DNA of 64,000 nt from Firmicutes bacterium ADurb.Bin182 (lineage in GTDB: Bacteria > Bacillota > Clostridia > Christensenellales > CAG-138): positions 182,759 through 246,758 of the forward strand of contig MWCU01000035.1 of assembly GCA_002070205.1 (NCBI GenBank), given 5' to 3'. Both the position numbers and the translations under genes were made by a program. Below, piece after piece: positions 15,933-23,952 of the stretch; the stretch's first letter is position 1, and each line of letters begins with the position of its first letter. The notes below the pieces were generated by a model. It worked only from the letters and a program-made list of their open reading frames with translations. It was not told where the DNA came from and made no database searches.

Positions 15933-16139
15933 ATTAATCCTCATTCAAAAATTCGGTTACGAGCAAAACATTAACCCGACCGGTATAAATAATAAACTCT
16001 TAGAATATCCGTTAACGCAAAACTCGAAGCGTATTAATCGTTCATCGATACGAAAATTGCATGGCATAACCTCCTATAATTTCAAACGCACAGATAAATG
16101 GGCGTAATGATTCAACTATTCGTTAAATACTATTATATT
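15933..16139. other. Upstream region of the recombinase, with half-site repeat and dead-end ribosome binding site
   Basis: AT-rich DNA between the putative leader peptide and rnhA. It holds the direct repeat copy ACTATTCGTTAAA (16115-16127) and the minus-strand AGGAGGT (16069-16075) followed by a six-codon frame, perhaps the remains of a decayed gene. No full gene is supported. Confidence 0.45.
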
Positions 16140-16589
16140 CTATTTACCTTCCTTCGGCAACGCCTTAATTGCGGCGCGTGCAAGTTCATCGCATCTATTG
16201 TTATGCGCGTTGTCGCCGTGACTTTTGACTTTTATAAAACAAACCTTATGTACCTTCGTCAACTCAATCAACTGTTCCCAAAGGTCCCTGTTTTCTACAG
16301 AGCTCTTATTTGACGTCTTCCATTCATTGTCCAGCCATTTCAGCAGCCATCCACGGTTAAACGCGTTGCACAGATATGAGCTGTCCGTATAAAGATTGAC
16401 AGCGCAAGGGAATTTTAATCCCTTCAGACCCTCGATCGCAGCTTTGAGCTCCATCCGGTTATTTGTAGTCTCCCCTTCCCCCCCGCTGATCTCCTTTGTA
16501 TTTCCTTGGTAAATGAGCAGAGCGGCCCATCCTCCGGGTCCGGGATTGCCGGAACAAGCGCCATCGGTATATAATTCGACAACTTTCAT
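16140..16589 (-). CDS. rnhA: Ribonuclease HI
   Basis: 149 residues of an E. coli-type RNase HI, which cuts the RNA strand of RNA-DNA hybrids such as R-loops and primers. Catalytic residues Asp9 (YTDGACSGNPG), Glu47 (RMELKA), Asp69 (YTDSSY) and Asp134 (NRCDELA) are present, as is His124 (KSHGD). The ATG was chosen because GAGGAA lies five bases upstream; a GTG four codons earlier is inside that site. It has its own promoter. Confidence 0.95.
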   Translation of the reverse strand: MKVVELYTDGACSGNPGPGGWAALLIYQGNTKEISGGEGETTNNRMELKAAIEGLKGLKFPCAVNLYTDSSYLCNAFNRGWLLKWLDNEWKTSNKSSVENRDLWEQLIELTKVHKVCFIKVKSHGDNAHNNRCDELARAAIKALPKEGK

Positions 16590-16618
16590 GAATTTCCTCA
16601 CTGTCCCAAATATTAAAT

Positions 16619-16647
16619 ATTATACTATCGATCGGGATATATTTGAA
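16619..16647 (-). promoter_or_regulatory. Promoter of rnhA
   Basis: Minus-strand -35 TTCAAA (16642-16647), 17-base spacer, -10 TATAAT (16619-16624), ending 30 bp before the start codon. Confidence 0.6.
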
Positions 16648-16669
16648 GTGTTCGGAATTACTTTAATAA

Positions 16670-16698
16670 TTGACACATATAATGCTCGATGCTATAAT
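16670..16698 (+). promoter_or_regulatory. Perfect consensus promoter of tRNA-Trp
   Basis: TTGACA (16670-16675), exactly 17 bases, TATAAT (16693-16698). Strong constitutive sigma-A promoter, back to back with the rnhA promoter. Confidence 0.9.
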
Positions 16699-16719
16699 AC
16701 GAACGTTAGCCTGACATTT

Positions 16720-16793
16720 AGGGGCATGATGTAATGGTAACATAGCGGTCTCCAAAACCGTTCTTGAGGGTTCGAGTCCTTCTGCCCCTGCCA
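16720..16793 (+). tRNA. tRNA-Trp (anticodon CCA)
   Basis: Acceptor AGGGGCA/TGCCCCT, anticodon stem GCGGT/ACCGT with loop CTCCAAA giving CCA, discriminator G, encoded 3' CCA. A monocistronic unit. Confidence 0.96.
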
Positions 16794-16800
16794 AAGGAGA

Positions 16801-16838
16801 ACGCACTTCCGTCTACGTGACAGAAGCGCGTTTTTTTA
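16801..16838 (+). terminator. Intrinsic terminator of tRNA-Trp
   Basis: ACGCACTTC pairs with GAAGCGCGT apart from one mismatch and is followed by seven T residues. It lies between the convergent tRNA-Trp and spoVAE. Confidence 0.85.
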
Positions 16839-16859
16839 ATGAGCACCGCTGATTTGCAG

Positions 16860-17228
16860 TCATTTTTTCGTTTTAGGAGTAAATATAACGGCAGCAAGAT
16901 AGCCGAAGAATATCGCGGCCGCGATGCCGCCCGCCGCTGCTTTGATGCCGCCCGTAAAAGCGCCGAGAAGCCCGTCTTCCAAAGCGCCCTCGATCGCACC
17001 TTTTCCCAAGACGAATCCGAACCCGGTCAACGGTACCGTCGCGCCCGCTCCCGCCAGTTTGACCAGCGGTTCATATAAACCCAGTCCCGTCAAAATTACG
17101 CCCGCCGTAACGAAAAGCACGAGAATCCGAGCCGTCGTCATTCTCGTAAGGCTTATAAGAATCTGGCCGACGACACAAATCGCGCCTCCGATAATGAAAA
17201 CCCAAATATAATCGGTAATTGAGCTCAA
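16860..17228 (-). CDS. spoVAE: Stage V sporulation protein SpoVAE (AEB type)
   Basis: 122 residues with four predicted membrane helices and the AGAGATVPLTGFG motif shared with SpoVAC. SpoVA proteins form the channel that moves Ca-dipicolinic acid into the forespore and releases it on germination. The start is a TTG that overlaps the spoVAD stop, with AAAGGAG inside the end of spoVAD, so translation is coupled. Last gene of the operon. Confidence 0.93.
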   Translation of the reverse strand: MSSITDYIWVFIIGGAICVVGQILISLTRMTTARILVLFVTAGVILTGLGLYEPLVKLAGAGATVPLTGFGFVLGKGAIEGALEDGLLGAFTGGIKAAAGGIAAAIFFGYLAAVIFTPKTKK

Positions 17229-18274
17229 ATGCAGCAGCTCCTTTCCATTACAACCGCGTGAGCGATGCCGGGGATACTTTCGCCCTGGAGGCTGGATGAA
17301 GGGCTCATCAGCGCTCCTGTAGCCAGGAATAAAATCCTATCGTAATTGGCGTTTTCAATGCGCTCCAAATAATACGAAGCAAGCGTTACGGCAGAGCAGC
17401 CGCAGCCGCTTCCTCCGCAGTTCACGTCTTGATCGGCTGTGTAAATAAGGCATCCGCAATCCGCGTGTTTTCCCGATATGTCCACGTTTTTTTCCTTGCA
17501 TAAATCGAACAGCATTTCACTGCCGAACTTTCCGAGATCGCCGGTTACGATAAGATCATAATCGTCAACGGTCCTGTTCATATCCTGCAAATGGGCTGAA
17601 ATCGTATCCGCCGCAGCAGGCGCCATGGCAGCGCCCATATTGCTCGCATCGGTGATCCCGAGATCGACTATCCTGCCTATGGTTCCGGCCGTTATGCGGA
17701 TGCTTTTAAACAGGAATCCATCCTTGCATTTATTTGCATTCCCGATGATAACGCATCCCGCTCCGGTAACTGTTCGCTGAGATGTGGGCGGAATTTGATT
17801 GCCTAATTCAAGCGGAAACCGGTACTGCCTTTCGGCGGTGCTGAAATGACTGCTTGCCGTGCAGGCTGCCATTTCCCTGAATCCTCCGTCAATAAGCATG
17901 CCGGATATAAGCAGCGATTCCGTCATGGTAGAGCACGCGCCATAAAGGCCGAAGTAAGGAATTTTCAATGTGCGTGCCGCATAACTTGCGGATATGATCT
18001 GATTAAGCAGATCGCCTCCGAGCAAGCAGTCTATTTCGTTCAGGTCGATTTTAGATTTTTCGGCAGCTAAGCGCACGGAGCGTTCAAACATCTTGCTCTC
18101 AGCTTTTTCCCAGCTTTTTTCACCCCATGTATCGTCGTCGAGGATCAAGTCAAACCGCGATCCCAAAGGGCCTTTTGCTTCCACATCCCCGACGATCGAT
18201 GCGGAAGAGAACACCATGGGCGGTTCTGTAAATACAACGGATTGCCTGCCCTTTTTCTTGCTGATAACCTGCAT
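17225..18274 (-). CDS. spoVAD: Stage V sporulation protein SpoVAD
   Basis: 349 residues of a thiolase-like fold without catalytic use. In Bacillus SpoVAD is the peripheral membrane protein that binds dipicolinic acid directly. It carries conserved segments LGGDLLNQI, YGACSTM and GGSGCGCSAV. The ATG has GGGGGA five bases upstream. It lies 15 bp after spoVAC. Confidence 0.95.
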   Translation of the reverse strand: MQVISKKKGRQSVVFTEPPMVFSSASIVGDVEAKGPLGSRFDLILDDDTWGEKSWEKAESKMFERSVRLAAEKSKIDLNEIDCLLGGDLLNQIISASYAARTLKIPYFGLYGACSTMTESLLISGMLIDGGFREMAACTASSHFSTAERQYRFPLELGNQIPPTSQRTVTGAGCVIIGNANKCKDGFLFKSIRITAGTIGRIVDLGITDASNMGAAMAPAAADTISAHLQDMNRTVDDYDLIVTGDLGKFGSEMLFDLCKEKNVDISGKHADCGCLIYTADQDVNCGGSGCGCSAVTLASYYLERIENANYDRILFLATGALMSPSSSLQGESIPGIAHAVVMERSCCI

Positions 18275-18289
18275 GGTTTTCCCCCTGCG

Positions 18290-18742
18290 TCACCTGAAGA
18301 ATAAGAAAGTGATAATTCCAACCACGATCGACGTACTTATTCCGTAAACCAGTACGGGACCTGCGATAGTAAACAACTTTACTCCTACGCCCTGCACGTA
18401 TCCCTCACGCTTAAACTCCATTGCGGGCGAAACTATAGAGTTGGAAAATCCCGTGATCGGTACTATGGAACCTGCGCCCGCGAATTTACCGATTTTGTCA
18501 TAAACACCGATCCCGGTAAGCAGCGCGGCTAAAAAAACCAAAACAATCGAGGTAAACAGAGCTGAATCTTCGATATCCAGCCTTAACCATAATCTCCCGA
18601 GGTCGCTTATAAAATGTCCGAAACAGCATATAAGTCCGCCCACCAAAAATGCCCTGACGCATTCCATGAACGTATTGCTTTTGGGCATCTTTTTTTTGAC
18701 CTTGTCCTGATATTCTTTCTTCTTACGTTCCTGATGCTCCAC
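18290..18742 (-). CDS. spoVAC: Stage V sporulation protein SpoVAC
   Basis: 150 residues with an N-terminal basic segment and four hydrophobic helices. SpoVAC is the mechanosensitive channel component of the Ca-DPA transport complex. The AGSIVPITGFSNS motif is diagnostic. The GTG start overlaps the end of the 54-aa ORF by 20 bases; a later ATG at codon 20 would remove the usual basic N-terminus and is less likely. spoVAA/AB/AF/AEA of the Bacillus operon are absent, as is usual for clostridia. Confidence 0.94.
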   Translation of the reverse strand: MEHQERKKKEYQDKVKKKMPKSNTFMECVRAFLVGGLICCFGHFISDLGRLWLRLDIEDSALFTSIVLVFLAALLTGIGVYDKIGKFAGAGSIVPITGFSNSIVSPAMEFKREGYVQGVGVKLFTIAGPVLVYGISTSIVVGIITFLFFR

Positions 18743-18887
18743 CGTTGCATAACCCTTTCGTACGTTCTCTTAGTTTCTCCTTATATTCAAGATACCTGAT
18801 TTCGTGCTCCAAGGGTACGTTGAGCCCGGCATTGCCGTAAAAATCCGGCTTCGGCATTTTTACAAAATCTTCCGCATCGTTACACAC
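18723..18887 (-). CDS. Small ORF ahead of spoVAC, 54 aa
   Basis: A GTG start follows GAGGAGG at seven-base spacing. The peptide is hydrophilic, with KPDFYGNAGLNVPLEHEIRY in the centre and a basic coiled stretch after it. The frame overlaps both the 59-aa ORF upstream and spoVAC downstream, as expected of a translationally coupled operon member. No family recognised. The strong ribosome binding site and the coding-like composition support it. Confidence 0.5.
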   Translation of the reverse strand: MCNDAEDFVKMPKPDFYGNAGLNVPLEHEIRYLEYKEKLRERTKGLCNGGASGT

Positions 18888-19039
18888 TTATATGCCTCCT
18901 CGTTTTCTTGCCGCACAAACTTAACCCCTATATGCTGCTTTCTTTTAGACATGCCTCCGCTGAACAGCAGAAACGAACATATAGTGAGCACAATGGCTGC
19001 AACCAGTAATAAAATATAAAAAAAACGCTTTTTAACCAT
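18860..19039 (-). CDS. Small membrane protein ahead of the spoVA genes, 59 aa
   Basis: An ATG with AGGAG five bases upstream. Residues 2-5 are VKKR, followed by a single hydrophobic helix (about 6-27) and a basic tail rich in Lys/Arg/Gln: a typical single-pass membrane miniprotein. About 25 bp upstream, AATACTA (19064-19070) resembles the -10 of forespore sigma-G promoters (CATnnTA), with a weak -35. It may be the first gene of the spoVA operon. Confidence 0.5.
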   Translation of the reverse strand: MVKKRFFYILLLVAAIVLTICSFLLFSGGMSKRKQHIGVKFVRQENEEAYKCVTMRKIL

Positions 19040-19100
19040 TTCCGCTCCTGTGTTTTGCTATATTAGTATTTTGCTCATATGTTCATGTTTTATGAAAATA

Positions 19101-19132
19101 AAAAGCCCTTCGTGAATCGCGAAGCGGCTTTA
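19101..19132 (-). terminator. Terminator after the DUF5665 gene
   Basis: AAAGCC and CTTCG arms pair with CGAAG and GGCTTT; on the minus strand the hairpin is followed by TTTTTATTTT. It separates the DUF5665 gene from the spoVA operon. Confidence 0.8.
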
Positions 19133-19155
19133 AGAGTCGAATACTGTCAACGTCA

Positions 19156-19464
19156 TTAACTTATTCGTTTGCTGTCGATTATATCAAGCAGTTCGGCAAT
19201 AAAATCCGCCAATACCGGAAGACTGCTGTGCGCTACTTTTCTTAATAAATAGATAACAAAAGCTCCGAGAAGAGTAAAACCGATTGCCGAACCTACTCCT
19301 CTCGCAAGCCCCAGTATAAAGCTGTTTCGCAGCATACGCCTTCTGTTGGCGGCATATTCGATATATTCAAGGAACCTTGCTTTTTCCATATTGGATACGA
19401 TAAGATCCATTTGTTCCTCTATCCGTTTCAGCCTTTTTGCGTTGTTCTGCGTTCCCTTCAACAT
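19156..19464 (-). CDS. DUF5665 domain-containing membrane protein
   Basis: 102 residues. An N-terminal coiled or helical region (1-45, many Lys/Arg/Glu) leads to a Gly-rich hydrophobic segment (about 47-75) containing LGLARGVGSAIGFT, the hallmark of DUF5665, and a short C-terminal amphipathic helix. Function is unknown. The family is found next to DivIVA/SepF genes in Clostridia, so a role near the division site or membrane is possible but not shown. The ribosome binding site is weak. Confidence 0.8.
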   Translation of the reverse strand: MLKGTQNNAKRLKRIEEQMDLIVSNMEKARFLEYIEYAANRRRMLRNSFILGLARGVGSAIGFTLLGAFVIYLLRKVAHSSLPVLADFIAELLDIIDSKRIS

Positions 19465-19505
19465 TCATAAATTATTTCCATAAACGCTTTTTTTAGAACA
19501 AGAGG

Positions 19506-19724
19506 CTATTGCTGCTTGTTTTGAAGGTTTTGCTTTTCCAAAAGATTTTCGAGCCTTTCGATTTCATCGAGCAGTGCGTTTATACGCATTATCATAAGCT
19601 CATTGTTTTTTTCAAACGCTTCATAGTCTTCAATGATCTCATCCAGAAATGCGTCCACTTCCTGAATGTCGTATCCTCTGAAAACGCGTGAAAAATGTTT
19701 ATTTATAATATCGTTTACGTTCAT
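19506..19724 (-). CDS. DivIVA domain-containing protein (short form)
   Basis: 72 residues equal to the N-terminal DivIVA membrane-binding and coiled-coil segment (NKHFSRVFRGYDIQEVDAFLDEI) followed by a heptad-rich coiled coil ending in a Gln/Asn-rich tail. Full DivIVA proteins have 150 or more residues, so this is a short form, perhaps a partner rather than a complete polar scaffold. The ATG with GGGAG five bases upstream was preferred to one four codons earlier. It sits after sepF, as divIVA does in many Firmicutes. Confidence 0.85.
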   Translation of the reverse strand: MNVNDIINKHFSRVFRGYDIQEVDAFLDEIIEDYEAFEKNNELMIMRINALLDEIERLENLLEKQNLQNKQQ

Positions 19725-19746
19725 AACAGCTCCCATTTTATAATAC

Positions 19747-19777
19747 GAAATCCCCGGCCGAAAAGGCTAGGGATTTC
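19747..19777 (-). other. Hairpin between sepF and divIVA
   Basis: GAAATCCC pairs perfectly with GGGATTTC, extended by an inner GGCC stem. No T run follows on either strand, so it is more likely an RNA-stabilising or attenuating structure than a full terminator. Confidence 0.5.
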
Positions 19778-19798
19778 ACTCATTGGAAATATACTCAT

Positions 19799-20251
19799 TC
19801 AGATTATTCCGTCATTTATTGCGCTGTCTCCGCTTCCGATAATATCGTAATTATTGGGAGCTACAACGAATATGCCTCTTGAAATCTTATAAATGGTGCC
19901 GTTGAGCGCATATACTGCTCCTGCCATAAAGTCGAGAATACGTTGAGCGCATTCTATCTCAAGCTCTTCCATATTCACTATTACTGGCTTGCGGCTCTTC
20001 AGATTGTCAATTATGTTTTGCGTATCCTCATAGCTGATGGGATGATACACAATAACCTTCATCTGCGCCGCCGTAGGCAGATTTACGACATTATTCGCGG
20101 GGTTTTTTCTGCCTCTGTTGTTAAGGCTTAATACTTTTCCTTTGTCGTTCTCCTGCTGATCGTAGAAATCTTCCTGAAATTCGTCATCCTCGTATTCCGC
20201 TTCTTCGATCCCTATGTAATCCAGCAACTTGTTTAAGAAATTCCCTGCCAT
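19799..20251 (-). CDS. sepF: Cell division protein SepF
   Basis: 150 residues. An N-terminal amphipathic membrane-targeting helix (MAGNFLNKLLDYIG) is followed by an acidic linker and the C-terminal SepF/DUF552 domain (about 63-145) with VNMEELE and RILDFMAGAVYALNG. SepF anchors FtsZ to the membrane and forms rings. GGAGG precedes the ATG. Order yggS-sepF-divIVA is the common Firmicutes arrangement. Confidence 0.95.
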   Translation of the reverse strand: MAGNFLNKLLDYIGIEEAEYEDDEFQEDFYDQQENDKGKVLSLNNRGRKNPANNVVNLPTAAQMKVIVYHPISYEDTQNIIDNLKSRKPVIVNMEELEIECAQRILDFMAGAVYALNGTIYKISRGIFVVAPNNYDIIGSGDSAINDGII

Positions 20252-20339
20252 TTTTGTTCCTCCAAATAATTATTGTTGGCGCTTGGAGAAAACATTGTGC
20301 TTATTCAAACTTTTATATATATACGTTTGAATTTACCGT

Positions 20340-21017
20340 CTATTGTCTTGGACCAAATATTCCGGTGCCTATGCGCACCATCGTTGCTCCCTCCAATATG
20401 GCGGTTGTGTAATCATTGCTCATTCCCATTGACAGATCTTGAATTCCGGGAAAGTACTTTCGAGAATCATCAAAAAGAAGTTTCATTTGCTTAAAATACT
20501 TACCCGCCCCTCGTTCATCCGCCACAGGAGGTACGCACATCAACCCCTTCACCACGATATGATCCATTTCACAGATTCTGCCTAAAAACTCCGGGAGCAT
20601 TTCCGGCAGAATGCCGGCCTTTTGCGGTTCCCGGCCTATGTTGACTTCTACAAATACCTTTTGAGCCAAATCAAGCCTGCCGGCGTATTTATTGATTTGT
20701 TCCGCCAGCGGCAGCCTGTCCAATGATTGTATGAAATCAACTTTTCCTATAACATATTTTACCTTATTTGTCTGCAATTGTCCAATGAAATGTATATTTA
20801 TATCATAATTCTTAAAAAATTCATATTTGCCCGTGAACTCCTGCACCCTGTTCTCGCCCAAATCCTTTACGCCGTATTGCAGCGCTTGGCGGATTTTTTC
20901 TTCCGGCACAAATTTGGTAACGGCGACAAGACGGATCTCATCGGCTTTTCTGCCGCATGAAACGGCCGCATTCCTAATATTATCAAAGATCCTGTTCAGA
21001 TTATCCTCAATCCTCAT
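20340..21017 (-). CDS. YggS family PLP homeostasis protein
   Basis: 225 residues of the alanine-racemase-like barrel without racemase activity. YggS/YlmE proteins bind PLP and keep vitamin B6 and amino-acid pools balanced. The PLP lysine is Lys35 in VAVTKFV; GENRVQE, HFIGQLQTNK and MGMS(N)DY are conserved. The second of two adjacent ATGs is preferred because GGGTGA lies six bases before it; a TTG directly after the HlyD stop codon would add seven residues. It lies in the cluster with sepF. Confidence 0.93.
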   Translation of the reverse strand: MRIEDNLNRIFDNIRNAAVSCGRKADEIRLVAVTKFVPEEKIRQALQYGVKDLGENRVQEFTGKYEFFKNYDINIHFIGQLQTNKVKYVIGKVDFIQSLDRLPLAEQINKYAGRLDLAQKVFVEVNIGREPQKAGILPEMLPEFLGRICEMDHIVVKGLMCVPPVADERGAGKYFKQMKLLFDDSRKYFPGIQDLSMGMSNDYTTAILEGATMVRIGTGIFGPRQ

Positions 21018-21038
21018 CATGTTCACCCGTGTCTTCAA

Positions 21039-22214
21039 TCAGCGTTTTATATATCCGGTGCCCTCTGAAATAAGGGCGCTGCCGGCGGAAGCCGATATGA
21101 TCGCATCGGAATCGTCCGCGGCCAGCACGTTAACCTCGACCCATCCGGCGTGATCTCCGTTTTGCACCGTGATGCCCGGTATTCCGTTTTGAATATCGAT
21201 TGCGCTCAACGGTACTTTTAACCCCGCAGCATCTTTGTTTAATGTGCATTTTGCAATGCGCGTGCTGAGCAAGGGCCCTATGTCCTGGTTGAATTCGAGA
21301 ACGTTGACCACATCGTTTCCCGAGACTGCATATTTCAACGCACGGCCGATATACGGCCTGTCATAATATCCTTCGAATATAACCGTGTATTCCTCGTTTT
21401 CGGTCAGTCTCACAGCCTGTGATGACGGGGTAATGAATGCGCAATACCAATGAGAGCTGTTAATAAGCCGGTACAGAAGATTTTCGGATTCAATGCTTTC
21501 GGCTTTTGCTCTTTTGAGCACTCTTTTTATCAAATCTGCATTCAGCGTTTCTATCTTGTCCGCGCTTAATACCTGCTCGAAACCGTCAAAATAAAAACTG
21601 ACCACTCCCGAATCGAGCGACCTTATTTCGCTTTTCCACTCTTCTATTTGATTTTGCCGGTTTTGCTCCTCGGCATAAAGCGAATTTAGAATCTCGGTAG
21701 CCTGAACGCTGCCCTTTAAATACTCAATGCGTTTCTGCATCAATTCCTTTAATTCCCACTCCAGGGACAACAAGTCATTTTGCTGTTCATCCATGGTTAC
21801 AGAGCGAATCTTCGCGGATAATGCTTCCACTTCGCCGTTCAGGTAATCCAGTTCCGGATTCTCGATACCCTCCAACTGCAAAAGCTGCCGATTAAGGATA
21901 TCTTTTTGTACATTGAGAAGCGATTGCATTACTTCATCATTGTAACCCCATTTGAAGATCTCAGCGACTAAATCCCCGCTTTCCACTCTTTGGGCTTCGG
22001 ACACCCTGAATATGATCTTGTCGAATTTTTCGGTCGATATGTTTATTTCATCCCGAATAATAATGCAATCGGCAGGCATTGACAGCTTCAGGCTGCCGCT
22101 AGTCACGGTACCCGCTTTGCGATTTTTCAGCAATAAAAAAGTTACGGCTGCAGCCAAAACAATTATCAAGAGAATAAAAACAAAGAATCTGCTCCGAACT
22201 CTTACCCTTGCCAT
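21039..22214 (-). CDS. HlyD family efflux/adaptor-like membrane protein
   Basis: 391 residues. One N-terminal membrane helix (about 8-26) anchors an extracytoplasmic region with a long coiled coil (about 95-200) and flanking beta (lipoyl/HlyD-like) segments. In Clostridia this type of protein is regularly encoded next to yggS-sepF; its partner transporter is not encoded here, so it may act as a structural envelope protein rather than an exporter subunit. AGAGGTG precedes the ATG. Confidence 0.75.
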   Translation of the reverse strand: MARVRVRSRFFVFILLIIVLAAAVTFLLLKNRKAGTVTSGSLKLSMPADCIIIRDEINISTEKFDKIIFRVSEAQRVESGDLVAEIFKWGYNDEVMQSLLNVQKDILNRQLLQLEGIENPELDYLNGEVEALSAKIRSVTMDEQQNDLLSLEWELKELMQKRIEYLKGSVQATEILNSLYAEEQNRQNQIEEWKSEIRSLDSGVVSFYFDGFEQVLSADKIETLNADLIKRVLKRAKAESIESENLLYRLINSSHWYCAFITPSSQAVRLTENEEYTVIFEGYYDRPYIGRALKYAVSGNDVVNVLEFNQDIGPLLSTRIAKCTLNKDAAGLKVPLSAIDIQNGIPGITVQNGDHAGWVEVNVLAADDSDAIISASAGSALISEGTGYIKR

Positions 22215-22286
22215 GAAACACCTCTAAAAAATCACGCAGGATATTTTCGTATTCGCACAAAGCGCCGGATTTTCCTGCCGCTCAGC

Positions 22287-22643
22287 TCAAATTTTGTATC
22301 CGCTCTTTGCTGACCGTCCCAATTGCCTGTTGAAGTTTTCCTTATTTTTATTATGATATACGCAATACAACTCTTCGGGATCCATGCCTGTGCGAATGCA
22401 CATGCTTATAAAAAAATGCAAAATATCAGCGAGTTCTTCTTTGATTGAAGCTTTGTCGATTTCTTTGGGGTTTTTCCACCATTTAAAATTCACCTCGTCA
22501 AGCAGCTCACCCAATTCGGCAATTATAGCCAATATATCTTTTTGCATCCATACTTCATATGGAATATCGTCAAGGTTTCTATGTTCCTCTATGAAACGGT
22601 CCAGTTCTTTTTGTAATTCAAAAATACTGTCAAGCTTGTCCAC
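22287..22643 (-). CDS. Dimeric dUTPase (all-alpha NTP pyrophosphatase)
   Basis: 118 residues from the GTG start. It matches the dimeric dUTP diphosphatase family, which keeps uracil out of DNA: metal-binding motifs AELGELLDEVNFKWWK and KEELADILHFF supply the Glu/Asp ligands. The GTG was chosen because it gives the common MDKLD-like start and has GGGGTGGGGG before it; an ATG ten codons earlier (22673) overlaps the protease stop as TAATG and is a real alternative through coupling. Confidence 0.88.
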   Translation of the reverse strand: MDKLDSIFELQKELDRFIEEHRNLDDIPYEVWMQKDILAIIAELGELLDEVNFKWWKNPKEIDKASIKEELADILHFFISMCIRTGMDPEELYCVYHNKNKENFNRQLGRSAKSGYKI

Positions 22644-22672
22644 AGCAATACCCCCACCCCGCTGAATTGTCA

Positions 22673-23932
22673 TTATGTGAGCAGCTTCTCAAAAGAAGCC
22701 GCCTGGTTTTTCATCCTACCGACAAAGGCTCCGCTGATATTTGACTCATCCAGCACATGCGGAACGATCGCAATGACATCGTCCATTGAGACCCTTTCTA
22801 TCCTTTGCATGATCTCTTCTTCGGTATAAACGACGCCGCGGAGCAATTCGGACTTGCCGATAGCGTTCATTCTGCCGGATGTGCTCTCCTGTCCGAGCAT
22901 ATATCCGCCTTTAAGCTGGTTTTTGCTTCTTTCGAGCTCATCACGGCTGATCCCGTTGCGCCGTATATCCTCAAGTTCATCAAGCATCAGCTTAACGACT
23001 TGATCCGCCTGCTTTTCATTTGTTCCGGCATAAAGCGAAAAATAACCTGTGCTTCGATAAGAAGAAGGATAAGAATATACGGAATAAGCAAGTCCCTTTT
23101 GCTCACGGATTTTCTGGAACAATCGCGAGCTCATGCTTCCGCCTATAACATTATTCAATACGAACAGCGGATACTGACCTTCCTCATCTATAGAAAAGCC
23201 GGGCATGGCAAGCGCGACATGCATCTGCTCGATATCTTTTTCGATGCTTTGAAACTTTTTCCCGGCTGCATAAAAACTTTCGGGATATTCTGACGCTCTG
23301 CCCATCATTTCGCTTCCGAACAATTCCTTGAGCGTATCCAGAAGCTTTTCGGTTTCAAAATTACCGGCACATGCAATTACGATATTTGAAGGTATATAAT
23401 GCTTGTCCATATAAGCGAGCAGTTTTTCCCTTGTAAAAGACCTTACGCTGCTTTCCGTTCCGAGTATGGGCTTAGCCAAAGGATCATCAGCGTAAAAGGT
23501 TTTGCAAAGCAACTCATGGACCAGTTCTTCCGGGTTGTCCTCTACCATCAGGATTTCCTCGCAAACGACGCCTTTTTCCTTTTCGATTTCCGATTCATCG
23601 AATTTGGAATGGCGCACGATGTCCGCGAGTATATCGGCGCCGTTTTCCATATGCTCGTCCAACACCTTTGCATAAAAGCAGGTGCACTCTTTGGACGTAA
23701 ACGCATTCAGAGTACCGCCGAGGCTGTCCATCTCTACCGCTATTTCCGAGGCGGATCTTTTTTCGGTCCCTTTAAACAGCATATGCTCGATAAAATGGGA
23801 CGCGCCTTCCTCTCCGGGAACTTCCTTTATAGATCCGGTTGCGATCCACACTCCCATGCTTACCGATCTGAATGAAGGCATCTGCTCCAATATGATTCTG
23901 ATTCCGTTATCCAACTTTTCCCGATATATCAT
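22673..23932 (-). CDS. mlpA: M16 family zinc metallopeptidase (YmxG/MlpA-like)
   Basis: 419 residues of the processing-peptidase/insulinase family. The inverted zinc motif HxxEH is His46-Phe-Ile-Glu49-His50 with the distal Glu in the EKGVVCEEI helix. Probably a cytosolic peptidase; in Bacillus the homologue follows ylxY and pnp, as here. It ends with TAATG shared with the dUTPase frame. Confidence 0.93.
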   Translation of the reverse strand: MIYREKLDNGIRIILEQMPSFRSVSMGVWIATGSIKEVPGEEGASHFIEHMLFKGTEKRSASEIAVEMDSLGGTLNAFTSKECTCFYAKVLDEHMENGADILADIVRHSKFDESEIEKEKGVVCEEILMVEDNPEELVHELLCKTFYADDPLAKPILGTESSVRSFTREKLLAYMDKHYIPSNIVIACAGNFETEKLLDTLKELFGSEMMGRASEYPESFYAAGKKFQSIEKDIEQMHVALAMPGFSIDEEGQYPLFVLNNVIGGSMSSRLFQKIREQKGLAYSVYSYPSSYRSTGYFSLYAGTNEKQADQVVKLMLDELEDIRRNGISRDELERSKNQLKGGYMLGQESTSGRMNAIGKSELLRGVVYTEEEIMQRIERVSMDDVIAIVPHVLDESNISGAFVGRMKNQAASFEKLLT

Positions 23933-23952
23933 TTTCTACTTCCTATTCCGCT

